Source: Ligula intestinalis
Lineage: Eukaryota; Platyhelminthes; Cestoda; Diphyllobothriidea; Diphyllobothriidae
Direction: 5' to 3'
Assembly: GCA_036362985.1 (NCBI GenBank)
Contig: JAYGXS010000007.1
Location: 13,737,490 to 13,801,489 of the forward strand
Length of the DNA stretch: 64,000 nt
In this document: positions 11,400-23,329 of the stretch, piece by piece
Layout of the letters: the number at the start of each line of letters is the position of its first letter
Position numbering within the stretch: position 1 is the first letter of the stretch
Notes under the pieces: model-generated
Told to the model about the DNA's origin: nothing
Database searches by the model: none
Seen by the model: the letters and a program-made list of their open reading frames with translations, nothing else
Translations under genes and position numbers: made by a program

Positions 11400-14300
11400 C
11401 TAATAATACGGTTGGGAACTTTTCAGATGTATATGCTTTCTTATTGTACGCGTTGTAAAATATGGCTATAAGCAAACAAAACGAACTTCGAATATACAGT
11501 ATTTGCTAATGATCGCGCAATTTTCATGACAAAATTTGACTTGGTATTTTTGCATTTTTTTGGCAAGACTATTTTGATTCATACACTTGGTTTAATTCTG
11601 CAAGAGCCTTTTAGTTAAGAAAATTTCCATTTAATTAGGTGAATTACTATAAATGGCCATTAATTTTACTGAATTAGAGAGAAGTCTCATATCGAAAGAA
11701 TTTACAATGTTTTTACGAAAGGCAGAACCAAACTGTTTATTAATGTTGATTGTACTATGGTGGAACCCCAAAATCAATAATAAAGGTATAAAATATTTCC
11801 CTTTCAGAATGGAAATTTCGTCCAAAATTGTTAAGCTTCAAGGGAAGACATCTTGAAGGAATCGCATTTATTTGCAGATACATGGGACATTTATATTTTA
11901 AAGATTATGATAAGCTTACCTGTAAAGTTTTGTCGCACAGAAAGCACGAGTATATTAACTCATCCTATTTTTTTAATCACATCGCTCACTATGCCGTCTT
12001 AGCAAATTGTCCGCAAATTTTACCGCAAAGATGATTTAAAGACGGCTTAATTGAATGTAAGTCATATAGAAATATACTTTAATGTAAACTACACGTTTCG
12101 TTTATGTTTTGTTAAGAAACTGAACCGACAGAAGGATTGAAAGTACTTCAAATGGCTAAGAATATGGCCTGTTTTTGTGTTCACAAACTTATAATGGGAC
12201 GTAGAAATTAACTATTTTGTGGAAAATAATTCATTATAAACCGAAAGGTAAGTTTTTGATATCTAGTCGAATTAAATCTTTTTTTCAGGTAAATTTTAAA
12301 AAAAATTGTGTTATTACCTTGGACAACGTTAATATACGTGAGGTTCTTCAACCGAATATCTTAACAAAGCACTTTTTAAACAGGTAAACTTTGAAAGAAA
12401 TATTTTTATTCATCTTAGAAACAACAATATTGGACTTATTTTGCTGACTTTTTGTACCCTTCACAACGTGGTTTGCTAGTTTAAGGCAGTTGTAAACATG
12501 ATCCAAATGGTCATTATCATAAGAGCTAATATCTATAAACGTATTCACTCGAATAAAAAATGTAGAGACGTATCTTCCTGCTACTCTCTATTCAATAACT
12601 GTACCCATCTCGCTTTGTTCCCTCGGAAACGTGGTTTGGGATTCTATAGTTGCCACAGGTCATCTTATTGCTTCTGCCACTTCGGAACTGTTGACTCATA
12701 AGTGTTGAATTTTCTCGTAGCTGCTATATTTCCATGTTCTGCTACGTGACTGATAACCTTGAGTATGAAGTCCGCGTTGTAAGCATATCTTTTTACAGGG
12801 GCAATTTTGATGTCTTAAGACGCAATGGCGAAGCACAGTATAAATTACTCCATGACGCTAATAACTACGGATTAGTGATCTGCCACACAGAATTAGCATC
12901 AAGGTCAGAAAATATTATAAATTGATGTTAAATGTACTCCGTTTATAAGAGGAGCTTTCACTTTTTGAATAAAACAAACGCATATAATTACACCTTCACG
13001 ACTGGAAAATATGGTTTGCGTTCCTGTTTTCGGCACACGACACGCACAGACTATTCTTTGCCGATTGTCTGTAGAGAAGGATTTTGTTCAATGTGTTAAT
13101 GATAACTTTCAAACAAAGAATTTCTTTAAAGCAGCAACCTAAATAGAGGGTTTTGGGGCATTTATTTTTTGCAGCTGTCTGCTAGGGTCAAGTATTTTTC
13201 GAAGGTTAATTCAGAATAAAAATGGAAACATATGACGGTGTTTGACTTCCGTGAAAATAAGAAAAGAAGCTTCCGCTGAAAATGAAAGTACGAAATTTTG
13301 TGTACACTTGCCAAATCTTCAGTATTTTTGTCTTCGATTTTCGTTAAAACAAACTAAATTTGTACAAGTTGATTACTTAATTTAATGACGCGAAATAATC
13401 TGGCTTTAAAAAATAAAAAAATTTAGATTAAATCCCTCAATTTTTTCCCGAAAGCATGCAGTTTTCGGATTTATTTCTCGTTTTTAAAAAATACGGTTAA
13501 AACATATTGGCTTATATAAATGCTCATCCATAGTTCAACAGGTGCGCATAAGGCATTTTGGTCCGCAGCGTTTAATAGCCTAGAAAATTCCTTGGATATC
13601 AAGTAACATTAGAGTTGGCTAAATTTGACCCACTTTTCCTTCAGGACATTGAGCTAAATTCATCTCTTTTAAGAAAAATTCATGTGGGCTTCAAGTCAAT
13701 TCAATGACGAAAAAATCTAAAATACGCATTAAAACACCCGTTGAAAAGCGATCTTAACATTTCATAAGTCAGGACATCAACTGTAGCTTTTCATTCAAAA
13801 ATTATATTTTACTTTATTGATATCTTGTTTAGATAAAATATAATCGGAAAAAAAGAAGGATATTTCTGACTTTGACAAATCATGCTTAAAAGCTTTGATC
13901 TTAAACTTCTCGACCAAGCCATTGTTAGCACTTTTATGTGATTTCTGTCAATATTAAAGATGATTTTTCGATTTTTAACTGTGACAGACATAAACATAAA
14001 ACTCTTTTGTGGAAGATTTGCCAAAGCTTTGACAACTTAATCGCTTAGAAACATATTGTTTTCCTTTTTACTTCCCTGGAACTTACAAAGTATGGTAGGA
14101 AAGTAATTATCTGACGCTGTAGAAACAAAAGGGCATGTCTGGACTTGCTTGCGTAGAAAAAATAAATCGCTGGCCAACCATAAACATTGAGAGCGCAAAG
14201 AGCGGCATAGGTTATTGGGGTCGTATATTGCCTTGTCTGGTAGTTCACGTATGCCGGATAAATAACTGCATATTTCAAAAAGGAAAGCTCTGAGTTCAAA

Positions 14301-14540
14301 GCAAGTTGCAGTCGCTTCACTGCTGCACTCTTCGACACGCCCTCTCTTTCACTCTGTCTTTTTCTCTTTTTAACCCTCCTCTGCTCCCGCGACCAACTCT
14401 AGCAAACCCTCGCCATCACGTAACCGGCTGTCTTTTGTCGACTTCCAGCAACCCCCATGTCCCTTTTTTTCTGGCGAATCCACTGACAAAAACAATTTAC
14501 CGTACAGAAGAGAATTTATAGAAAGTGAACATTTGCTCGC
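11400..14540. other. Intergenic, nothing recognised
   Basis: Strongly AT-rich sequence in which no gene, RNA or repeat was recognised. Short frames of 60-97 codons carry no motif. Confidence 0.4.
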
Positions 14541-17535
14541 GATATGTTCTTCTTAATGAATGCAAGCATTAAAAAGTGCTTTCAATAATCTTGAATTTTT
14601 GCAAAGTGGGTAGTTGGGTTGGTAGAACACTTCATTATTTTGCACGATCAAATTAGGTTTTATCCGGAAAAGATCAAAAGTGCAAATGTCTGGTGGTCCA
14701 AAAAACGTTTTCCTTCTTTTCTTATACGAATTTTGAAGGTTCAATATCCTTTTGTCAATGACCATCAAGTTATATGCAACACGTGCACTGGAACATGAAG
14801 CTAAAAAAAGTTTATCATAATTATAAAACGCAATTCTTTTAAGGAATTATGGTGACGGCGTTTGTGAAATCTTGACAAGTAAACGATGAGTATCAACTTA
14901 ATACGTCGAGGTGCAGACCGTTGTTGTAGATTGCATTAAAAGTTTGCATCCAGTAATCGCAATTAAGCCATTTTTCGTCACATATTATCGAGGAGCGAAG
15001 CATGACTGTTTGTTTCATATTAGCAAAAAACCATAAAATGGCGAGACTGACGTACATGAAAAGTACTCATGATGGCTACATACCCCCTAACCTTCACGCA
15101 TTTTGAGACGCATTTCCTCTGATGGGAAGAAATTACTCCCATGACAAGAAAGCAGCTGATCAGAGGACGGTCGGTGGGCAACTGTGTTGACGCAAGCAAC
15201 TTTCAACGGCTTGAGATAGATTCTAGGTAGACAGATAATTGACGGCTGCCCTGCCAGAACTTCAAGTGCCAGTGCGTTTTGTCCCATGTTGGGGTGAAAG
15301 ACAAGCAAAACATGACCTGCTTAGATACGCAGTTTGCAAAGGCAAATGAATGACGCATTAGCCAGTGGTAGGTTGGCACAGCAGTGGCACCTAATGGAGG
15401 CAGGCTTATACTCTTGGGACGATGTTTCTTCTCGTTGGTTGGTAAATACGTCAAAAAAATCCAAATTCAGTGCTAGTTTTATACATCAGTGGCATGCAGT
15501 GGAGACGGAGGCTAATACTCTTGAGACGAATTTTGTTGATGCTAGAAAGTCTTCTGAATATATGCAAGCATTAAAATGTGTTTTAACTTACCTTGCAGTT
15601 TCGAGTGGCACGTCAAACAAAAATTTCAACATATATCGCGCCAGCAAAACTAGCCAATTACAGGTGCGTAAGTTATATATTGATGACGAATGCCCGTAAA
15701 ACATAGTTGTTTGTTGAAACGACGAAAATAAAGGACAAGTTTAAAGACGAGGATGGATAACCGAGGCAAAGTTTTTTTTCTGTCAGATCTGGTGACGTAG
15801 GACAAAAGTGGAAATAGCTCAACGTATACACGCGCCACAGGCGTAAAAAGACGAATTTCTGCATTCTTATCTACGGTGGCTTACAGATCACAGGTCCTTG
15901 TTTTATTGCCAGATATATGCAAATGGCTGTTTCCTTAAAAGGGCAGTTCAGGTAAGCTAGCTAATTGTTCGCGCCATAGCAGGCTTCATTTTGGCATTTT
16001 TGCAGGTCGTTTCTTGTGTTCATTAATTTTATGTTTGACTGAGGTGAGTTCACATATTTTCATTGTGCATGTCAGTTATTTGTGAAACGTGTTCTTCCTG
16101 CTGAGGGCGTACTACTCGCTTCTTAGTTTTTACGAGGGACTTAATATATTTTCTTGCTTAGGTTTGTCAGGCTAGATGCAAAATAGATGCTGAAACATGA
16201 AACGTAATAAAGTTTACCAAAATCGCACAACAAAACTCTCTAATGAAATAACGACCGTGGCGTTTGTCTCACATCATACTACGGTAGCGTATGATTGAAG
16301 ATTCTTGACAGAATCCAAAACGTCAGAAAAACTGAATTCGTGTTCCATCGATTGCATCTTCTTCTGAATTGCTTCTAAGAAATTGCATATTTGCTTAAAT
16401 CGAAAAAATTAAAAATTAAGCCACTTACGGCAGTAACGTTTGTGAAAGCCTAACAATTAAACTGTGAGTTAAAATAAATGCATCGAGTGGATGGTCGTTG
16501 ACGCGGAGGACATTTCAATTGCATATCCAGTGATCCCAGTGATCCAGTGATCCCATTTTGCCCTCTTATGTAATCGTGCAGTGAAGCACCTCTGTTTGCT
16601 CCTAATTATCGAAACGTCATGATATGCTTAGACTGACTTAAATGAAGAGTACTCACAAGGGCTATATAACCTGACTTTTACGCATTTGTGAGACGCAGTT
16701 TTTGTGACAGTAACAAATTACTTCTCTTCAAAAGGAAGACAGAGAACAGCTGATCGGGAACAGTCAGTGGGGAATTGTTGATGCAAGCAACTTCCAAAGG
16801 CCTAAGATAGATCGTAGTTAGAAAAATAGTTGACGAGCCGCCGGACAAGACTTTTAAGCGCCTGAACGTTTTACGGAGTGAAAGGTGAATAACACGTGAC
16901 CTGATAAGATACGGTTAATAGTTTGCACATGAGGACGAATAATACAGTGCTAGTTGGACACAGCAGTGACACCCAGTTGACGGTGGCAATACACTTGAGA
17001 CAAATTTAGTTGATTTTAGATGCAATATGTGTAGGCAGGATATTACAATACGTCCTACGATTAAGTTTGAGTTCATCCGCAGGAAATTTATGAATATCAT
17101 GCGATTAACTGATCCTAGTCTTGGAATTGTCAAGAATTCTATTAGTGTGTGAAACATAATTTTCAAAAGACGTCGTTTCAGCAGACAGTAGACAATTGCA
17201 TGTTCTTAAGTTAGGTATTGCTGAAAATTGCAGGTTGACATTTGTTGTTTGTTGAAACGAAGAAAATATCAAGAATACAATATGTAGACAAAATTTATTT
17301 TTGTCCGTGCAACTCTGTTGAGGTTGGATTATAATTAAATAGGCCAATGTATACAGGAGTCATGTTTGAACCCAAAGCGGCTTTCATAGCACATAACATC
17401 ACTTCATTGTCAACCGTTTGCAAATGGCTGTTAAAATGGTGGACTCGTCCTACCAGCGAGGCGGTAGGCTAGCCAGTTGCGTCATGTCATAACCCACTTC
17501 ACTTTGCATTTTCGGTTTAAGAGAGGTCACATATC

Positions 17536-17950
17536 TGTAGCGGTGCTGCAGCCCACCTTCTAACGCGAAATGTCACAGAAGTGGTCTCGCGGGACAACCT
17601 TGGCCACCCAATCGCTCGATCCAGCACGATGGCCTATGTCCGACTCTGAGGTTTAATCTTTTTACCTCGGGCGGCTGGGGCACACGCACGCACCACACAT
17701 TGATCCGGCCGATCAGCAGCCTGGAGCTAGCTCACTCAATGCTCGCTCTGGGCCCTTGTTACTATTCCCGTACTTCGGATCACGACGCTCTAGCGGAAGG
17801 TCTCCACTGTCAAATCTTTCTATCTATTCTCCATTATTCTGTTTACACAATAAACTATTCTTCCTATTCTGGCCTCCACTAACTTCTCCTCTACTAAGTA
17901 ACCATTGTCTGGCGATCGCAGTTGCTAGGGCTAAACTTACTTAAACCCTG
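17536..17950 (+). mobile_element. LTR-like insertion with primer-binding-site stub
   Basis: This GC-richer block interrupts unit 2 of the tandem array; the other units run straight across. It starts TGTAGCGG and holds a polyadenylation signal AATAAA at 17849-17854. After AACCA it continues with TGGCGATCGCAG at 17910, which resembles a Ty3/Gypsy-type primer-binding site. That fits an LTR of about 370 bp with a short internal stub. The exact right end and target duplication are unclear. Confidence 0.5.
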
Positions 17951-18858
17951 CGAATATCAGGCAGCTCTTAAAGCTGTTTATCCTTCTCTTGGGGCCGTAT
18001 TTGTTTATTTTTAGTCCCAGGAGGTAGATAATATCATTTTTTCACTGATCTTTAGGTTAAATACAACACTGGTACCGGAGCACGAAACAAAAGAAATTTA
18101 CCAAAATCGCAAAGCGCAATTTTCCTATTTAATTACGGCAGTGACGTTTGCGAACGTTTAAGAATTAAAAGATAAAAATAAATAAATGCGTCCCAGGGCT
18201 GGTCGGTGACGCAGAGAACACTAAGCACGCATATACAGTTATCCCAATTATGCCATTTTGCCGTCGCATGTAATCTTGTTGTGAAGCCCACTTGTTTGCT
18301 ACTAATTAGCAAAACGCCATGAAACGGTGAGACTGACGTTAATTAAGAGTATTTTACGAGGGCTTTTTATCCTGACTTTTTACGCGCTTTTAAGATGCAG
18401 TTTCTCTGACAGGCACAAATTACTCGCCTTCAGAGGGAGAGACAGAGTGGTTGATAATATGTCAGTCAGTTGACACAGTCAACTTCCGAAGGCCTTACCC
18501 CTTTCCCTCATCTATTAGATGTAGGTAGACAAACGAGTGACGGCTGCCGGACTTAACCTTCAAGGGTCTGTATCTTTCCGCTATAACGGAGTGAAAGACG
18601 AGGAAACATGTGCGGGGCTCGGCATTGTAACTGTTCGAAAAGAAAGTTTCAAGGTCACATCACATCAGTGACACCCAGTGGAGGTAGGCATTACTTTTGG
18701 ATGAATTTCGTTAACGTTCGATGAAAAGTCTTCTAAATGTATGCAATCATTAAAAAGCACTTTTATTTAGCTGGCAATTTTGCACGGTGAGAATACGTTT
18801 TAGCAGAATGCTGCAAAAGGTCTTACGATAAATTCAGAGATTATCCGAATAATAGTTA

Positions 18859-19268
18859 TACAGGATGTCACAAAAAAATGCATACACATTTAAAAAAATA
18901 CTTGTTAACACGGTGTTTATCATAATTTTACTATTGCAAAATGTACATATATTTAAAAATATCATTTGATGGTTTTTTTCAGTGCATGTTCTCAAACTAA
19001 CGTCCATTTTGATTCAGATATTGTTCTCAATGCCACTCGCAATACTGTACTCTTCGCTCTAGATCTTATTCATTAATAGCATGGACTAGTCTTTGGATAA
19101 AACTTTTCCAGTGACAGCGCTGTATAATGCGAGAAAATACAGTGAAAAAACAATGAAATGCTACTTGTCAATATATTTCTATTTTTTTGAATAATATAAA
19201 TATAAAATTAACGCCAAGATAGCGATTATTTAAAATGTGTATGCAATTTTTGGGACACCCGGTGTATA
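18859..19268. mobile_element. Mariner-type MITE
   Basis: The left end reads TATACAGGATGTCACAAAAA, then TGCATACACATTT. The right end, reverse-complemented, reads TATACACCGGGTGTCCCAAA, then TTGCATACACATTTT. These are inverted repeats of about 36 bp with a two-base indel, flanked by TA. A CAGG(A/G)TGTC(A/C)CAAAA start is typical of Tc1/mariner termini. There is no transposase frame, so it is non-autonomous. It lies inside unit 3 of the tandem array and so is younger than the array. Confidence 0.8.
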
Positions 19269-20846
19269 TCGCATGGTTAACCAATCGGAGGTGTAGAATT
19301 GTCAAGGTTTCTAGTAATAGCTATAAACAAGAATGTCGGAACATGTAGCTCTAGCAGACGCAAGCCAATGGCAGGTACTTCAGTGAGGTATTGATGAGAA
19401 TATCAAGTTTACCATAGTTGTTTTTTCGAAACGAAGGCAATGAAAGACAAGCTTAAGGATTAAGATAGAGTACCGAGACAAACAGTACTCTTTTGTCCGT
19501 GGAAGCTTGTTAATATAGGACAACAGTGAAATAGGTCAACGCCAACCCCGGCCTCACACATATTAAGACGCATTTTCGTATTTCTTCCCACTGCGGCTCC
19601 CCGATCACACGTCAACACTTCATTGCCAGATTTGTGCAAATAGCTGTACCCTTCAAAATACTCGCCACTTTTTTGCTTGCTCTATGAATGAAACAGCAGG
19701 CTAAGCATCTTTTTCGCGCCATAGCCGGTTCCATTTTGGCATTTGAAATCTTGCTTCTGGCGTTTATCCATATATCGTTCGATTGAAATGAGTCCACTGC
19801 GAATTTCTGGCAGCTTTTGCAACTCTTTCCTTCTATTGAGGTCGTATTTGTTTCTCCTTAGACTAAGTAGGTAGAAAATATCATTAAGTCACTGGTCTTC
19901 AGGTTAAATATGACATTGGTACCGGCTCACAAAACAATTTTTTACCAAAATAATTAAACGCAATTTCCTTATGCCATTACGACAGTGCCGTTTGCGAACG
20001 CTTTGCAATTAAATGACTAGTACAAATTGATGCGTCCAGAGGTTTGTCGTTGACGCAGGCAACATTTAAAATTTATATCCAGTAATCTTAATTTGGCCTT
20101 TTTGCCGTCACATGAAATTATATAGTCAAATACGTGTTTTCTAGCAGCAAACGCTATGAAATGGCGAGACTGACGTGAATGAACAGTACTCATGGGGGCT
20201 ATACACTCTGACTTTTACGCATTTGTGAGAGGCAGTTTCTCTGCCAGAAACAAATTATTCTCCTTTGGAAAAGACAGAGCAGCTGAACAGCAGATGATCA
20301 GTGAGGAATTGTTGACGCAGGTAACTTCTGACGGCCTAAGATGGATCAAATTTGAACAAATAATTGACAGCCACGTGTCCAGATCTCAAAGTGCGTGTTT
20401 ATTTCCCCATGAGGGAGTGATAGGCTAGCAAAACGTGACCGGATTACATATAAACAGTTCGCACGGAAAAACGAATGGCGCAGTAGACAATGGCACATTG
20501 GCACGTCAGTGACACTTACTGGAAGCACTCTTTAGATGAAGTTCGTTGATATTAGTTGGAAAATAGGTAAGAGAATCTGAAACCAAAATATGACTGATGC
20601 AGGTTTTAGCTCCACTATATTTAACCCCAAATAAGAACCAAAAATGTTCAAAGAAAATTGTGGTTTTCTTTATCATGAATTCGAAGAGGCGCTTTGCAGG
20701 CAGGTTCTTAATTGTAAAGTAAGCTTGATGAGATTTACTGGTCCATTCGTCCACTCTGCGTTTAATGAAAGTATGACATTAGTGTTGAGAGGAGGTAAGG
20801 ATAGAATACAGGGTTAACTTTCGGATAAGTCTATCGAGCAACAGTA

Positions 20847-21390
20847 GCTTATGTAGCCCCACTAATTAATCTATACAACCTGCATGGTTTCCTACAAAAC
20901 CGGTGGTTATCGGGTTTTATGAGCGGGGAATGAGGACACGCAGTGGAAATTACTTTCATAAATACTGTATGCATTTTTATTTTACTGTACTTCGAATAGT
21001 TGTTGATTTATATCTGTAGATTTTCCTAGTATATTATCATTTTACTTATTGCAGAAAAAACTGATAATCAAATTACAGGTTTCTTGAATTTCCCGAAAAA
21101 TTTGAATGGTTGTAAGTTGGTCGTCTACTTCAACTTATCTGAGGTCCAATTTACCGTTCTGGAGTTAGGTTAATATAGTCCGCGGCGTGAAGTGCCGCGC
21201 ACATCTTTAATTTAGATGCGGAAGAACCTGCTCCTAGCGGCCGGGAAAAGCAATTTCGACTTACTTTTTTCCCTTAACGCTTAGTTTTAAAAATTTCCTT
21301 CCCGGCTTATCCTATCGTATAACCCCACAAAACTGTATAACCACACTTTTTGTAGGGCAAAATACTCAAACTAGGGATATATGAGCCGGG
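20847..21390 (+). repeat. Dispersed repeat D, copy 1
   Basis: It aligns in direct orientation with 33932-34470 over about 540 bp. Shared blocks include CGGTGGTTAT, TTTTTATTTTA(C/T)TG, GATTTTCCTA, a GCGGAAAAA/GCAGAAAAA block before AATAATCAAA, CTGGAG(T/C)T, and TCCGCGG..AAGTGC.GCGCACA. No coding potential or terminal repeats were recognised. Orientation is set arbitrarily. Confidence 0.75.
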
Positions 21391-21639
21391 CTTCATATGC
21401 TACTTTGGCCGGTTAGCGTTTAGACTGGATTTAATGCTAGGGTTCAATTATACCTTAATGCAACGCTGTCGATTTCGACTTTAATTATAGAAGGTTGATG
21501 CTTTCTCTTGGACCAGTGCTTTATTTTTCCGAAGTGTTCGTCTCCCACGCATATCCATCTTCCCGATGCCTATTGAGCGTGTCGCGATAAGATCGAGGGC
21601 AGATGTCAAGGTCACTCCCGGTCACTGGTGAGCTATACA

Positions 21640-21720
21640 GTTTTTCCTTCCTTAACAATGTTCTCATGTGTGTGTTTGAAACGTCGGAAAAATAAACTGC
21701 TGTTCTCAAAAAACCATTTT
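21640..21720 (+). other. PLE 3'-end-like motif
   Basis: The stretch TTTGAAACGTCGG followed by AAAAATAAACTGCTG has the shape of a PLE 3' terminus: a GAAACGTC motif just before an AATAAA signal. No adjacent RT or nuclease was found, so this would be a solo remnant. Confidence 0.4.
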
Positions 21721-22599
21721 ATTGACTTATATTCCATTACTTGGGCCTCGCATGTTATCGAACGCTCGAATTTTTATTTATTGGTGAGCAATTTGTGAGA
21801 TAATGAAATGTCATCGAGTTCATGTATACACATAGATTGCAGTCGCATGTTGTCAGATAAGGAGAAATCTAAGTTCAAGCTTCATTCACAATTGTTCATT
21901 AAATAATTTTCCCGTATAAAAATCGAATAATGGAGTCATTCCCAGCAGTCAGTGTAGGGGGTTTAACGACTAAAAGCTTACTACAAGTGAATTCTGTAAG
22001 CTTTTTTGCCGAATATTTCACAAAGTTCGAGTTAAATGCGTGAAATCTGCTTCGGCTTTTTGGGGAAAAAAACTAAAATGTTTTGAGCACAATTAATTTT
22101 CTTTAGGGATTTTAGTCATTTGGTCTATCCTTTTATCAAATATTGATGGTCAATGTTTAATAAATCGCAAGGCTGCCTAAAAATTCTTGTTATAATCTAG
22201 TGTTTTGGCAAGGAACACATCCCATATACATGGCAAATTTAGTTATCTCAGTTTAGCTTAAAGATATATAAATAGATAACTGCCTATATTTATACACGTA
22301 TAAAAAACTACACCGGCACAAGCGCGGAACGTTGATCTTAAGTTTGGGCGAATGATTATGCCAGCAGTGGGTTACATGGGTCGTTATCTACCTCTGTGGT
22401 TGTGGTATTTGCCAATTTGACTTTTATTTTAACTTGAGCCTACTTTTACGTTTTTACTCCAAGAATTTCCGCTTTTAGTTATTTACAGCCCACTTAACCA
22501 GACGTTTTATTTGGTCAGCATAGTTATATGTTTTTCACCATCCATCAAGGAAGGAAAAACGAAAGTACAAGGACACGGATCATTTCATTTCGAGACTGA

Positions 22600-22870
22600 C
22601 ATTTCCGACACGCACTTGGTTTCATCGTCAGAGAAACTGGGTGGTTGTTCCTGTTAGCCGGGAATGCTGCAGCCTTGCCGCGTGCCTGTTATTATATCAG
22701 CGCTCGGCGCACGAACTTTGAGTTTCCTGATCGATATTGACTGACCGTGATATTTATCGTTGGTGAGCTTGTGTGATCTCTGCTCACTTTTCGGCTGTTG
22801 CAAGTCAGCGTACTGGCTGACATGCTCATCGTCGATTGACGAATATTCCTGCCCGCATTTCTACCCAATG
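22600..22870 (-). repeat. Left arm of inverted PLE-like terminal repeat
   Basis: Read on the minus strand, this arm contains CGACGATGAGCATGTCAGCC, AGTACGCTGACTTG, GTGAGCAGAGATCACAC and TCAATATCGATCA. It ends at CAACCACCCAGTTTCTCTG and CTGACGATGAAACC..CGGAAATGTC. The last block has a hammerhead-like core (CTGACGA and GAAATGTC). About 80 bases near 22690 are absent from the opposite arm. Confidence 0.7.
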
Positions 22871-22924
22871 TGGCTCCCTGATCACACGTCATCGCTTCAT
22901 TGAGATCAACTTTGGCTGGCAGGA

Positions 22925-23120
22925 ACTTTTGTCAGTTGACGATGAGCACGTCAGCCAGTACGCTGACTTGTGACAGCCAAAAAATGAGCAGAGATCACAC
23001 GAGCTCACCAGCGATCAATATCACGGTAAGTCAATATCGATCAAGAGGTCACGGCGAAAAGGAACGACCACCCAGTTACTCTGACGTTGGAATGGAACCG
23101 AGTGAGTGTCCGAACTGTTA
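22925..23120 (+). repeat. Right arm of inverted PLE-like terminal repeat
   Basis: This is the reverse-complement partner of 22600-22870, read on the plus strand from TTGACGATGAGCACGTCAGC to the degenerate end CTCTGACGTTGG..CCGAACTG. The arms are about 55 bp apart. The two short frames on opposite strands (near 22692-22892 and 22900-23181) look alike only because they translate the two arms. Confidence 0.7.
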
Positions 23121-23329
23121 TTCTCAAAAAAATGGTAAATGTCCTCGTACCTTCTTCGTCTTCTTCTTTTGGGGATGGTGAAAACAATATCATACCTGGA
23201 CTTTGAAGTTTTACGCAGAATGGTTATATTATTTTTGGCTTTTATCACATGCAAGCTCTATAGGGGTGATATTTTCTTAATCAGCTGGCTCTGCCTTCAT
23301 ATTTTCAAGTATGTGGTGGTTTAATTATC

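Larger units (their letters stand above)
14550..20560. repeat. Diverged tandem array, four ~1.6 kb units
   Basis: Four units recur in direct orientation. Each has a GTGACG(G/T)TTG..GAA block (near 14855, 16430, 18135, 19985). Each then has ATCCAGT-AAT, a GCGAGACTGACG..ATGAA block, ACTCA..GGGCTA, TTTTACGCAT..GAGACGCA, CAGCTGATC, TTGACGCA and a CAGTGGCACC/CAGTGACACC block. Units 1, 2 and 4 also share TTGTT..GAAACGA and GCCATAGC(A/C)GG. No unit holds a continuous reading frame, and the longest (121 codons at 15334-15699) is not preserved in the other units. Two later insertions lengthen units 2 and 3. The identity of the unit is unknown. Confidence 0.8.

Noticed and set aside
15334..15699. 121-codon frame in the tandem array
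   Set aside because: It is not kept open in the other units, so it is unlikely to be coding.
22692..23181. Two similar small proteins on opposite strands
   Set aside because: They translate the two arms of an inverted repeat; the similarity is at the DNA level.
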